Assembly (NCBI RefSeq): GCF_016612865.1 | Contig: NZ_JAENZZ010000002.1 | Coordinates: forward strand, 1,736,001-1,800,000 | Origin: Blastococcus sp. TML/M2B | Lineage (GTDB): Bacteria; Actinomycetota; Actinomycetes; Mycobacteriales; Geodermatophilaceae | Length of the DNA: 64,000 nt | Reading direction: 5' to 3' | Part shown: positions 50,695 to 59,130 of the stretch, piece by piece | Numbering within the stretch: position 1 is the first letter of the stretch | How the letters are laid out: each line of letters opens with the position of its first letter | Program-made: the position numbers and the translations under genes | The notes under the pieces: generated by a model | The model's database searches: none | What the model was told of the DNA's origin: nothing | Seen by the model: the letters and a program-made list of their open reading frames with translations, nothing else

Positions 50695-50910
50695 TGGCCC
50701 TCCCGACGCGTGCGCCGGCGCCGCAGGTGCAGCACGACGCGCACGACGACGGCCAGCAGCAGCAGCCCGGTGCCCCAGCCCACCCGCTCCGCCACCACCG
50801 GGGACGACGTCCCCAGCAGGTCGGTGACCCAGGCGCCCGCCGCGTAGCCCACGGCGTAGCCCAGGACGACGACCAGCAGCGCGGGCGTGGCCACCGCGAA
50901 CACGAACATG
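50685..50910 (-). CDS. Small two-helix membrane protein, antisense between cysD and cysN
   Basis: 74 residues. Two hydrophobic helices (FVFAVATPALLVVVLGYAVGYAAG and GWGTGLLLLAVVVRVVLHL) and a basic C-terminus (RRRRTRREGHQK). ATG at 50910 has GGGAGAG 6 nt upstream on the minus strand. It overlaps the last 10 bases of cysD and fills the cysD-cysN gap in the opposite orientation. Not recognised. Strong protein-like composition suggests it is real rather than a shadow, because the plus strand has no gene here. Confidence 0.6.
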
Positions 50911-50977
50911 CGCACCTCTCCCGGGCCCCGCGCCCCAGGGTGCGCCGCCCCGCCGTCCCCCGCCAGGAGAGCGACCG

Positions 50978-52312
50978 ATGACCGCCGCAGCAGAGCCCGG
51001 CCTCCACCCGGAGCCCCCCGTCGACCTGCACTCCGCCGCCGCGGAGCAGGCCCACGACATCGCCCTGGCCCGCAAGGACATCCTGCGGATCGCCACCGCC
51101 GGCTCGGTCGACGACGGCAAGAGCACGCTGATCGGCCGGCTGCTCTACGACAGCAAGGCCGTCTTCGAGGACCAGTACGAGGCGGTCGAGCGGGCCAGCA
51201 AGGGCGACTACGTCGACCTGGCGCTGCTCACCGACGGTCTGCGGGCCGAGCGCGAGCAGGGCATCACCATCGACGTCGCCTACCGCTACTTCTCGACGCC
51301 GCGGCGCACCTTCATCCTGGCCGACACCCCGGGGCACGTGCAGTACACGCGCAACATGGTCACCGGCGCCTCGACCGCCGACCTCGCGATCGTGCTGGTC
51401 GACGCCCGCAAGGGGATGCTCGAGCAGAGCCGGCGGCACGCCTTCCTCGCCTCGCTGCTGCGGGTGCCGCACCTCGTCGTCGCCGTGAACAAGATGGACC
51501 TCGTCGACTGGTCGGAAGCCGCCTACGAGGCGATCCGCGACGAGTTCACCGCCTTCGCCGCGAAGCTGAACATCCCGGACCTGACCGTCGTCCCGATCTC
51601 GGCGCTCCAGGGCGACAACGTGGTCACCCGCTCGGCGAACACGCCCTGGTACGAGGGCCCGTCGCTGCTGCACCACCTCGAGCACGTGCACGTGGCCAGC
51701 GACCGGAACCTGGTCGACACCCGCTTCCCGGTGCAGTACGTGATCCGCCCGCAGTCCGACGCCCACCACGACTACCGGGGGTACGCCGGCCGGGTCGCCA
51801 GCGGCGTGCTGCGCACCGGCGACGAGGTGCAGGTGCTGCCCAGCGGCCTGACGACGACGATCGCCGGCATCGACGGCCCCCGCGGCCCGGTGGACGAGGC
51901 GTTCCCGCCGATGTCGGTGACCGTGCGGCTGGCCGACGACCTCGACGTCTCCCGCGGGGACCTCATCTGCCGGCCGGCGAACGCCCCGCACGCCACCCAG
52001 GACCTCGACGCGCTGATCTGCTGGATGACCGACGAGCCGCTGCGCCCGCGCCAGCGGCTGGCGGTCAAGCACACGACCCGCTCGGTGCGCGCCATGGTCA
52101 AGGACGTCGGCTACCGGCTCGACGTGAACACGCTGCACCGCGACACCGACGCCGTCGAGCTGGGGCTCAACGACATCGGCCGGGTCACGCTGCGCACCAC
52201 GCAGCCGCTGTTCGTCGACGACTACGCCCGTAACCGGGCGACCGGCCGGTTCATCCTCGTCGACGAGGCCACCAACGCCACCGTCGGCGCGGGGATGCTC
52301 GTCGCCCCCTGA
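50978..52312 (+). CDS. cysN: Sulfate adenylyltransferase subunit 1 CysN (GTPase, no APS kinase domain)
   Basis: 444 aa. GTPase motifs are G1 GSVDDGKSTL, the Thr of G2 in GITIDVAYRYF, G3 DTPGH, G4 NKMD and G5 SAL (ISALQGDN). EF-Tu-like domains 2 and 3 follow (FPVQYVIRPQSDAHHDYRGYAGRVASG). The protein stops after domain 3, so a separate cysC would be needed for PAPS, or APS reduction is used. ATG with AGGAGAGCGACC upstream. It is separated from cysD by the antisense gene, so the pair may not be a simple operon. Confidence 0.94.
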   Translation: MTAAAEPGLHPEPPVDLHSAAAEQAHDIALARKDILRIATAGSVDDGKSTLIGRLLYDSKAVFEDQYEAVERASKGDYVDLALLTDGLRAEREQGITIDVAYRYFSTPRRTFILADTPGHVQYTRNMVTGASTADLAIVLVDARKGMLEQSRRHAFLASLLRVPHLVVAVNKMDLVDWSEAAYEAIRDEFTAFAAKLNIPDLTVVPISALQGDNVVTRSANTPWYEGPSLLHHLEHVHVASDRNLVDTRFPVQYVIRPQSDAHHDYRGYAGRVASGVLRTGDEVQVLPSGLTTTIAGIDGPRGPVDEAFPPMSVTVRLADDLDVSRGDLICRPANAPHATQDLDALICWMTDEPLRPRQRLAVKHTTRSVRAMVKDVGYRLDVNTLHRDTDAVELGLNDIGRVTLRTTQPLFVDDYARNRATGRFILVDEATNATVGAGMLVAP

Positions 52313-52319
52313 CCCGTCA

Positions 52320-52343
52320 GGGCAGAAATGGCCATTTCTGCCC
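52320..52343. repeat. 24-bp perfect palindrome downstream of cysN (family C)
   Basis: GGGCAGAAATGG (52320-52331) meets its exact reverse complement CCATTTCTGCCC (52332-52343) with no loop. It is AT-richer than the surroundings and lies between cysN and a convergent small gene, just before a strong hairpin. Confidence 0.8.
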
Positions 52344-52352
52344 CGGGACGCG

Positions 52353-52389
52353 ACCGGGCCCGGCTCCCCGAGGGGGAGCCGGGCCCGGT
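52353..52389. terminator. 17-bp stem terminator hairpin
   Basis: ACCGGGCCCGGCTCCCC (52353-52369) pairs perfectly with GGGGAGCCGGGCCCGGT (52373-52389) around a 3-nt loop. It sits between convergent cysN and a small gene and should stop transcripts from either side. Confidence 0.8.
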
Positions 52390-52399
52390 GCGTCTGGTC

Positions 52400-52564
52400 T
52401 CAGGCCTGGTCGGTCGGGGCCGGGGCCTCGTCCTTGCCGTTCCAGTCCTTGCCGGCGACGTCGGCGTTCTCCGAAGCGCTGTCGGTCTGCCCGGCGACGG
52501 TCTCGATCATCTCCTCGTCGGAGACGCCCTCACCCGCGGCAGAAGTGTTGTTCGACTCGCTCAT
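52400..52564 (-). CDS. Small acidic hypothetical protein (54 aa)
   Basis: Rich in Ser, Glu, Asp and Ala (SNNTSAAGEGVSDEEMIETV, then SASENADVAGKDWNGKDEAP). No membrane helix or signal; probably disordered. ATG at 52564 has GGGAGGACGGCG upstream, a good SD. It ends in front of a strong hairpin. Unknown family; the well-placed SD and terminator suggest an expressed gene. Confidence 0.65.
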   Translation of the reverse strand: MSESNNTSAAGEGVSDEEMIETVAGQTDSASENADVAGKDWNGKDEAPAPTDQA

Positions 52565-52656
52565 CGCCGTCCTCCCTCTCGGATCGTGTTCCCCCGGACC
52601 CTCCCCGATCACGGACGGCGGCAAACCAGCGCGCCGGTGCCACTCCGCCGTGGAGG

Positions 52657-55600
52657 TCAGAGCAGGGCGTCGATGGCCTTGTAGACCCGCTGCTCCGAGA
52701 TCGGCCGCGGGGTGCCGATGCCCTGGGCGAACAGGCCGACGCGGAGCTCCTCGACCATCCAGCGCACCCGCACCACCGGGTCGTCGGGCGCACCGGTGGC
52801 CGGCACCTGGGCGCGCAGCTGCTCGTACTCGGCGGTGACCGCCTCGATCTGCGCGGTCCACAGCTGGTCGCGGACGGCGTTGGCCGGCAGCTTCTCCAGC
52901 CGGTACGCCATGGCCCGCAGGTACCGGACCAGGTCGGGCAGCCGACGACGGCCGGCCGCGGCGACGAACCCGCGGTGCAGCAGACCGGTCATCTGGCGGC
53001 GCAGGTCGGCGACCGCGGCCTCGGGCACCCGCCGGCCGGGCGCGGCCCCGATGGCGACGGCCACCTCGCGCGCCTGGGTCAGCACCGCCTCCACCTTCTG
53101 GACGGCGTCGGCGGTCAGCGACGGCAGCTCGCGCTTCGCCGTCGCCACCAGGGCGGCGAACGCCGCCTCGTCCCGCGGCGGCCCGCCGGCGGCGGCGATC
53201 AGCTCGTCGGCGGCGGCGTCCACGCAGTCGTCGACCAGCGCGGGGATCTCGCCGTCCGGGTTGAACTGCAGCGCCAGCCGGGTGCGCGGGCCCAGCGTCT
53301 TCACCACCTGCTTGGTGGGCGAGCCGGCGACCAGCACCAGCAGCCGCCGCGCCCCGCGCCAGGTGAGCCGGGTGGCCTCGACCTCGGTGGGGACGACGCG
53401 GACGCCGACGGTCCCGCCCTCCTCCTCGACCAGCGCCGGGTGGGCGGTCACCAGGTGGTCGCCGCGGCGGACCTCCACGGTCCGCGGCAAGGTGCCGACG
53501 TCCCACGTGGTCATCCGGCTGCGCTCGACCGAGGCCGCGGCGGCGGCCAGCGTGGCCCGCGCCTGCGGGGCGACCCGCGCCTTGAGCGCGGCGAGGTCCT
53601 TGCCGGTGGCCAGCGGGCGCTGCTGGTCGTCGAGCACGCGGAAGGTCGCCCGCAGGTGGTCGGGCACCTGCTGGGGCTGCCACGCGTCCGGTGGGACGAC
53701 GACGCCGGCCGCGCGCCGCAGCTCCCGCTCGAGCGCCGGCAGCAGCGGCTCGCCCGGGTCGATGTGCGGCAGGACCGCGCGCACCCGGTCGGGGATCGGC
53801 ACCAGCGAGCGGCGGGTCTGCTTGGGCAGCGTGCGCAGCAGCGCGGTGACCAGCTCCTCGCGCACGCCCGGCACGGTGAACGCCAGCGACTCCCCCGACG
53901 TCCGCTGGGCCACGGCGTCCAGCACACCCAGCGGCACGTCGACGGTGACGCCGTCCTGCGGCGCGCCGGGCGCGAACGCGTACGACAGCGGCAGGGTCAG
54001 CCCCTGGGACAACTCCACGGCGTCGGGATAGTCGGTCGGGTCCACCTGCCCGGCGGCCGCGGCGTCGGTGAGCATCGCCGGCGTGAAGGTGAGCAGGTCC
54101 GGCGTCCGGTGCCGGGCCTGCTTCCACCACTTGTCGAAGTGCCGGGTGGAGACGACGTCGGCCGGGACGCGCGCGTCGTACAGCTCGAACAGCGTCTCGT
54201 CGTCGACGGCGATGTCCCGCCGGCGCGCCCGCTCCTCCAGCTGCGCGACCTGCTCGATCGCGCGCGCGTTCTCCGCCCAGAACCGGTGGTGCGTCGTCCA
54301 CTCCCCCTGCACCAGCGCGTGCCGGATGAACAGCTCGCGGCTGACTCCCGGGTCGATCGAGCCGTACTGGACCCGCCGGCCGACGACGAGCGGCAGCCCG
54401 TAGAGCGTGACCCGCTCGGTGGCGACGACGGAGCCGCGCTTCGCGTCCCAGCGCGGCTCGGAGTACTGCCGCTTCACCAGGTGGTGGGCGAGCTTCTCCA
54501 CGGTCTCGGGGTCGATCCGCGCGACGGTGCGGGCGAACAGCCGGCTGGTCTCCACCAGCTCGGCGGCGACCACCCAGCGCGGCGGCTTCTTCGCCAGCGG
54601 CGTGCCCGGTGCCAGCACGAAGCGGGTGCCCCGGGTGCCCAGGTACTCGCGGCCCGGCCGTCCCGGCTTGCCGTCCCTGGTCTTGGCCGGCTCCGCCTGC
54701 ATCCCGACGTGCGAGAGCAGCCCGGCCAGCAGCGCGGCGGTGATGCCGCGCTCGTCCGGCTCCGCCGCCGGCTCCCCCAGGGTCATCCCGAGCCGCCGGG
54801 CGGTGCCGCGGAGCTGGCCGTGCAGGTCCTGCCACTCGCGGATCCGCAGGTAGTGCAGGAACTCGCGCTTCACCGTCCGCCGGAACTGGTTGCCGCTGAG
54901 CTGGTCCTGCTGCTCCTGCAGGTGGCGCCACAGGTTGAGCAGCGCCAGGAAGTCGGAGTTCTCGTCGGCGAAGCGGCGGTGCAGCTCGTCGGCGGCCTGC
55001 TGGTGCTCGGTCGGCCGCTCGCGCGGGTCCTGGATGGTGAGGCCGGCCGCGATGACCAGCACCTCCTCCAGCACGCCGCGCCGGTCGGCCTCCACCACCA
55101 TCCGCGCGATGCGGGGGTCCAGCGGGAGCGCGGCCAGCGAACGGCCGGTCGGCGTCAGCGTGCCGTGCTCGTCGAGCGCCCCGAGCTCCTCGAGCAGGGC
55201 CAGGCCGTCGGCGACGGCGCGGCGGTCCGGCGGGTCGACGAACGGGAACTCCTCGACCGCGCCGAGGTCGAGGGCGGCCATCTGCAGCAGCACCGACGCC
55301 AGGTTGGTGCGCAGGATCTCCGGGTCGGTGAACTCCGGGCGCGCGTCGAAGTCGTCCTCGCTGTAGAGCCGGATCGCGATGCCCGGGCCCAGCCGACCGC
55401 AGCGCCCGGAGCGCTGCCGGGCCGAGGCCTGGCTGACCGCCTCGATCGGCAGCCGCTGCACCTTGGTCCGATGGCTGTACCGCGAGATGCGCGCGGTGCC
55501 CGGGTCGATGACGTACCGGATGCCCGGCACGGTCAGCGAGGTCTCGGCGACGTTGGTGGCCAGCACGATCCGCCGTCCCGTGTGCGGGGCGAAGACCTTG

Positions 55601-56595
55601 TGCTGGTCGGCGGCCGACAGCCGCGAGTACAGCGGGACGATCTCGGTGTACGGCAGCGCCCGCTCGGCCAGCGCGTCCTGGGTGTCCCGGATCTCCCGCT
55701 CGCCGGCGAGGAACACCAGGATGTCCCCCGGCCCCTCGGCCACGAGCTCGTCGACGGCGTCGACGATCGCGGTGACCTGGTCGCGCTCGTCGTCGGAGTC
55801 CGGGTCGTCCGGGTCGACGACGGGGCGGTAGCGCACCTCGACGGGGTAGGTGCGGCCGCTGACCTCGACGATCGGGGCGCCCTCGAAGTGCGCGGCCACC
55901 CGCTCGACGTCGATGGTCGCCGAGGTGATGACCAGCTTCAGGTCCGGGCGCCGCGGCAGGATCTGCGCGAGGTACCCGAGCAGGAAGTCGATGTTGAGGC
56001 TCCGCTCGTGGGCCTCGTCCAGGATGATCGTGTCGTATTGGCGCAGCAGCCGGTCGCGCTGGATCTCGGCCAGCAGCACGCCGTCGGTCATGAGCTTGAC
56101 CAGGGTGTCGTCGGAGACCTGGTCGTTGAAGCGCATCTTGTAGCCGACGGCCTCGCCCAGGGGTGTGCCCAGCTCCTCGGCGATCCGCTCGGCGACGCTG
56201 CGCGCGGCGATCCGGCGCGGCTGGGTGTGCCCGATCCGGCCCCGGACGCCGCGGCCGAGCTCGAGGGCGATCTTGGGGAGCTGCGTGGTCTTGCCCGAGC
56301 CGGTCTCGCCCGCGACGACGACGACCTGCGCGTCCCACAGCGCCGCGGCGATGTCCTCGCGGCGCGCGCTGACCGGCAGGTCCTCGGGATAGCTGATCAC
56401 CGGGACGGCGGCCCGGCGCCGCGCGATCCGCTCCTCCGCGGCAACGACGTCGGCGGCGATGCGCGCGCGCTGCTCCTCGCGCCGGGCGGGGTCGCGGGTG
56501 GTGCGCAGCCCGTCGAGGCGCCGGCGCAGCCGGTGCTCGTCGGCGAGCGTGAGGCCGGGGAGGCGCGCGCGGAGGTCGTCCTGGGCAGAACTCAC
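52657..56595 (-). CDS. hrpA: ATP-dependent RNA helicase HrpA (DEAH box)
   Basis: 1312 aa. An N-terminal coiled segment is followed by helicase domains: Walker A VVVAGETGSGKTTQLPK, TQPRRIAARSVAERIA, DEAH in IILDEAHERSLNIDFLLG, SATI, then LVFLAGEREIRDTQDAL-type (ILVFLAGEREIRD), TNVAETSLTVPGIRYVIDPG, and QRSGRCGRLGPGIAIRLYSE (motif VI). HA2, OB-fold and a long DUF3418 C-terminus complete the HrpA layout. It unwinds RNA or mRNA-ribosome complexes. GTG start at 56595. No neighbours in the same direction. Confidence 0.95.
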   Translation of the reverse strand: MSSAQDDLRARLPGLTLADEHRLRRRLDGLRTTRDPARREEQRARIAADVVAAEERIARRRAAVPVISYPEDLPVSARREDIAAALWDAQVVVVAGETGSGKTTQLPKIALELGRGVRGRIGHTQPRRIAARSVAERIAEELGTPLGEAVGYKMRFNDQVSDDTLVKLMTDGVLLAEIQRDRLLRQYDTIILDEAHERSLNIDFLLGYLAQILPRRPDLKLVITSATIDVERVAAHFEGAPIVEVSGRTYPVEVRYRPVVDPDDPDSDDERDQVTAIVDAVDELVAEGPGDILVFLAGEREIRDTQDALAERALPYTEIVPLYSRLSAADQHKVFAPHTGRRIVLATNVAETSLTVPGIRYVIDPGTARISRYSHRTKVQRLPIEAVSQASARQRSGRCGRLGPGIAIRLYSEDDFDARPEFTDPEILRTNLASVLLQMAALDLGAVEEFPFVDPPDRRAVADGLALLEELGALDEHGTLTPTGRSLAALPLDPRIARMVVEADRRGVLEEVLVIAAGLTIQDPRERPTEHQQAADELHRRFADENSDFLALLNLWRHLQEQQDQLSGNQFRRTVKREFLHYLRIREWQDLHGQLRGTARRLGMTLGEPAAEPDERGITAALLAGLLSHVGMQAEPAKTRDGKPGRPGREYLGTRGTRFVLAPGTPLAKKPPRWVVAAELVETSRLFARTVARIDPETVEKLAHHLVKRQYSEPRWDAKRGSVVATERVTLYGLPLVVGRRVQYGSIDPGVSRELFIRHALVQGEWTTHHRFWAENARAIEQVAQLEERARRRDIAVDDETLFELYDARVPADVVSTRHFDKWWKQARHRTPDLLTFTPAMLTDAAAAGQVDPTDYPDAVELSQGLTLPLSYAFAPGAPQDGVTVDVPLGVLDAVAQRTSGESLAFTVPGVREELVTALLRTLPKQTRRSLVPIPDRVRAVLPHIDPGEPLLPALERELRRAAGVVVPPDAWQPQQVPDHLRATFRVLDDQQRPLATGKDLAALKARVAPQARATLAAAAASVERSRMTTWDVGTLPRTVEVRRGDHLVTAHPALVEEEGGTVGVRVVPTEVEATRLTWRGARRLLVLVAGSPTKQVVKTLGPRTRLALQFNPDGEIPALVDDCVDAAADELIAAAGGPPRDEAAFAALVATAKRELPSLTADAVQKVEAVLTQAREVAVAIGAAPGRRVPEAAVADLRRQMTGLLHRGFVAAAGRRRLPDLVRYLRAMAYRLEKLPANAVRDQLWTAQIEAVTAEYEQLRAQVPATGAPDDPVVRVRWMVEELRVGLFAQGIGTPRPISEQRVYKAIDALL

Positions 56596-56722
56596 CGGGC
56601 GCTCGCGTTCCTCTCGGGGGTGTCAGGGGTACCGGCGGCTCGCGCCACCCGAACCCAGGATCCCACTGCCGGGGCGCAGCACCCGTCGTGTCACCAGGAT
56701 CACCGTGGATGCACCCTGCAAC

Positions 56723-56755
56723 TGGATGCTTGCATCCAACAACTGCTCGTACGCT
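56723..56755 (+). promoter_or_regulatory. Palindromic operator and -10 of the marR-MFS operon
   Basis: TGGATGCTTGCATCCA (56723-56738) is a perfect 7+7 palindrome with a 2-bp centre. A further half-site TGGATGCA lies just upstream at 56707-56714. TACGCT (56750-56755) may be the -10. The length and symmetry fit a MarR dimer site for the gene at 56789. Confidence 0.7.
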
Positions 56756-56788
56756 GGTCGCCGTTCCCCCTCCTGCCGAAGGGCCGCC

Positions 56789-57289
56789 ATGACCAGCGCT
56801 GCCGACACCGCCGCGGTGCCGCGCGACCGCACCCTGGACCAGCTCTCCGAGCAGCTGCCCCGTTTCCTGCGGCTGATCTCCGCGGCGAAGGTGCACCTCT
56901 CCACCGATCCGCGCGACCGGGCCGCCCTCGTGCTGCTGACCCCGCTGGCCCGCCTCGGCCCGCTGCGCCAGGGCGCGCTCGCCGAGCACGTGCGGGCCGA
57001 CCCCTCGACGGTCAGCCGGCACGTCGCCGCGCTCGTGGACGAGGGCCTGGTGCGCCGGGTGGCCGACGAGTCCGACGGCCGGGCGACGCAGCTGGTCGTC
57101 ACCGACGCCGGCACCAGCGCCCTCGAGCAGCTGGGGCGCGACCGCGCCGCCGTCGTCCGGCGGATCACCGCCGGCTGGGCCCCCGACGACCTCGCCACCT
57201 TCTCGGCCCTCCTGGGCCGCTTCCTCGACGACCTCGCCGCCGCCCTGCCGGGTGACGCCATCACCCCCGCACCGGGAGACCTGCGATGA
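56789..57289 (+). CDS. MarR-family transcriptional regulator
   Basis: 166 aa winged helix. LRQGALAEHVRADPSTVSRHVAALVDEGLVRRVADESDGRATQLVVTDAGTSAL contains the recognition helix and wing (D-x-R-DGR pattern). It probably represses itself and the coupled efflux pump until a ligand binds. ATG at 56789 has GAAGGG upstream. The stop overlaps the MFS start (ATGA). A matching palindrome lies upstream of the promoter. Confidence 0.92.
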   Translation: MTSAADTAAVPRDRTLDQLSEQLPRFLRLISAAKVHLSTDPRDRAALVLLTPLARLGPLRQGALAEHVRADPSTVSRHVAALVDEGLVRRVADESDGRATQLVVTDAGTSALEQLGRDRAAVVRRITAGWAPDDLATFSALLGRFLDDLAAALPGDAITPAPGDLR

Positions 57290-59037
57290 GCACCACCTCC
57301 GCGACCGACCGGGAGGCCCGCCGCGCCGCCGCGGCCCCCGGCGCCGACGGCTCGTTCAGCCACCGCCAGATCGTCACGATCCTCGTCGGACTCATGGTCG
57401 CGATGTTCCTGGCCGCGCTGGACCAGACCGTCGTCTCGACCGCCATCCGCACGATCGCCGACGACCTGCAGGGCTACGACCTGCAGGCCTGGGCGACGAC
57501 GGCGTTCCTCATCACCTCGACGATCGCCACCCCGCTGTACGGGAAGCTCTCCGACATCTACGGGCCGCGGCCGTTCTACCTGTTCGCGATCGGCATCTTC
57601 GTCGTCGGCTCGGTGCTGTGCGGCATGGCCGACACGATGTACCAGCTGGCCGTCTTCCGGGCCGTGCAGGGCATCGGCGCCGGCGGCCTGATGTCGCTGG
57701 CCTTCGTCATCATCGGCAGCATCGTCGCGCCGCGGGAGCGCTCGCGGTACCAGGGCTACTTCATGGCCGTCTTCGGCTCCTCGAGCGTGCTCGGGCCGGT
57801 CATCGGCGGCTTCTTCGCCGGGCAGGGCACCCTCCTCGGCCTGGACGGCTGGCGCTGGATCTTCTACGTCAACGTCCCCCTGGGCGCGATCGCGTTCGTC
57901 ACCGTCTGGCGGGTGCTGCACCTGCCGCACCAGCGCCGCGAGCACCGCATCGACTGGCCCGGGGCGCTGGCGCTGATCACCTTCCTGGTGCCGCTGCTCG
58001 TCATCGCCGAGCAGGGCCGCACCTGGGGCTGGGTCTCCGGCCGGGCGCTGACCTGCTACGCCATCGGCGCCGTCGGCTTCCTGCTGTTCATGGCCGCCGA
58101 GCGCGCCTACCGGGACGACGCCCTGCTGCCGCTGCGCTTGTTCCGCAACCGCACCTTCACCGTGAGCGGGATCGGCTCGGTCGTCATGGGCGCCGGCATG
58201 TTCGGCGGGCTGCTGCTGCTCCCCCAGTACCTGCAGATCGTGCACGGCTCCAGCCCCACCGTCGCCGGCCTGCAGATGACGCCGCTGGTCCTGGGCATCA
58301 TGAGCGGCGGCATCATCTCCGGGATCACGATCTCCAAGACCGGCCGGTACAAGGCGTTCCCGCTGGTCGGCGTCGCGCTGATGGTGGTCGCGCTGCTGTC
58401 GCTGTCGGTCGTCGTCGAGGCAGACACCTCGATCTGGCAGATGGTCCCGTTCATGCTGATGATGGGCCTGGGCCTGGGCTTCAACTTCCAGCCGGTCATC
58501 CTCGCCGTCCAGAACGCCGTCTCCCCGCGGGAGATCGGGGTGGCCACCTCGTCGGTGACCTTCTTCCGCCAGATCGGCGGCACCATCGGCACCGCGGCCT
58601 TCCTGTCGGTCCTGTTCACCCGGCTGCCCACCGACGTCGGCGAGCGGATCGGCGAGGTGGCCCGGGCGAACCCCGACGCCGCCGCGCAGGCGGGTCAGCT
58701 CCAGCAGGGCGGGATGGACGGCCTGCTGGCCGACACCACCCGGATCGCCGAGTTCCCGCTGCTGGTGAACCCCTTCCGCGAGGGCTTCACCGACACCATC
58801 GACCTGGTGTTCCTCATCGCCGCGGGCGTGGTCGCGATCGGCTTCTTCGTCTTCCTGTTCCTGCCGCAGCTGAAGCTGGCCGACAAGGCCGGGTTCCAGG
58901 CCGCCCGGGAGTCCGCCGGGCAGGCGCCCACGGACGAGGACGACGCCGGCGAGCAGGCCGTCGAGGCCGTCGGCGCCGCCGCCCCGACGTCCACCCCGCC
59001 GCCGGCCGGCCGCCCCGGGGGCAGCTCCTCCACCTGA
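57286..59037 (+). CDS. MFS drug efflux transporter, DHA2 (EmrB/QacA) family
   Basis: 583 aa with 14 predicted helices. LVGLMVAMFLAALDQTVVSTAIRTIADDL is helix 1 with the DQT-V motif C-like start; LYGKLSDIYGPRPFYLF is motif A; GIGAGGLMSLAFVIIGSIVAPRERSRYQGYF is motif C region; SSVTFFRQIGGTIGTAAFLSVLF is helix 13. A disordered C-terminal tail (EAVGAAAPTSTPPPAG) follows. Efflux of an unknown compound is expected, under MarR control. The ATG overlaps marR by 4 bp. Confidence 0.92.
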   Translation: MSTTSATDREARRAAAAPGADGSFSHRQIVTILVGLMVAMFLAALDQTVVSTAIRTIADDLQGYDLQAWATTAFLITSTIATPLYGKLSDIYGPRPFYLFAIGIFVVGSVLCGMADTMYQLAVFRAVQGIGAGGLMSLAFVIIGSIVAPRERSRYQGYFMAVFGSSSVLGPVIGGFFAGQGTLLGLDGWRWIFYVNVPLGAIAFVTVWRVLHLPHQRREHRIDWPGALALITFLVPLLVIAEQGRTWGWVSGRALTCYAIGAVGFLLFMAAERAYRDDALLPLRLFRNRTFTVSGIGSVVMGAGMFGGLLLLPQYLQIVHGSSPTVAGLQMTPLVLGIMSGGIISGITISKTGRYKAFPLVGVALMVVALLSLSVVVEADTSIWQMVPFMLMMGLGLGFNFQPVILAVQNAVSPREIGVATSSVTFFRQIGGTIGTAAFLSVLFTRLPTDVGERIGEVARANPDAAAQAGQLQQGGMDGLLADTTRIAEFPLLVNPFREGFTDTIDLVFLIAAGVVAIGFFVFLFLPQLKLADKAGFQAARESAGQAPTDEDDAGEQAVEAVGAAAPTSTPPPAGRPGGSSST

Positions 59038-59051
59038 CCGACGCCGCCACG

Positions 59052-59105
59052 AGGGCGGGGTATCCGGGCATCCGACGTCACCGCGGAGCCCCGGTACCCC
59101 GCCCT
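59052..59105. terminator. Imperfect inverted repeat after the MFS gene
   Basis: AGGGCGGGGTA (59052-59062) pairs with TACCCCGCCCT (59095-59105), and further partial pairing continues inward. It follows the MFS stop and precedes the acyl-CoA dehydrogenase start by 25 bp. Confidence 0.55.
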
Positions 59106-59130
59106 TGCGCTTCCGTCGCACACTGACCTC

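Noticed and set aside
52975-57255. Open frame of more than 1400 codons on the plus strand opposite hrpA
   Set aside because: It mirrors hrpA codon for codon, has low-complexity His/Arg/Gly/Ala composition, and no family motif. It is an antisense shadow of a GC-rich gene.
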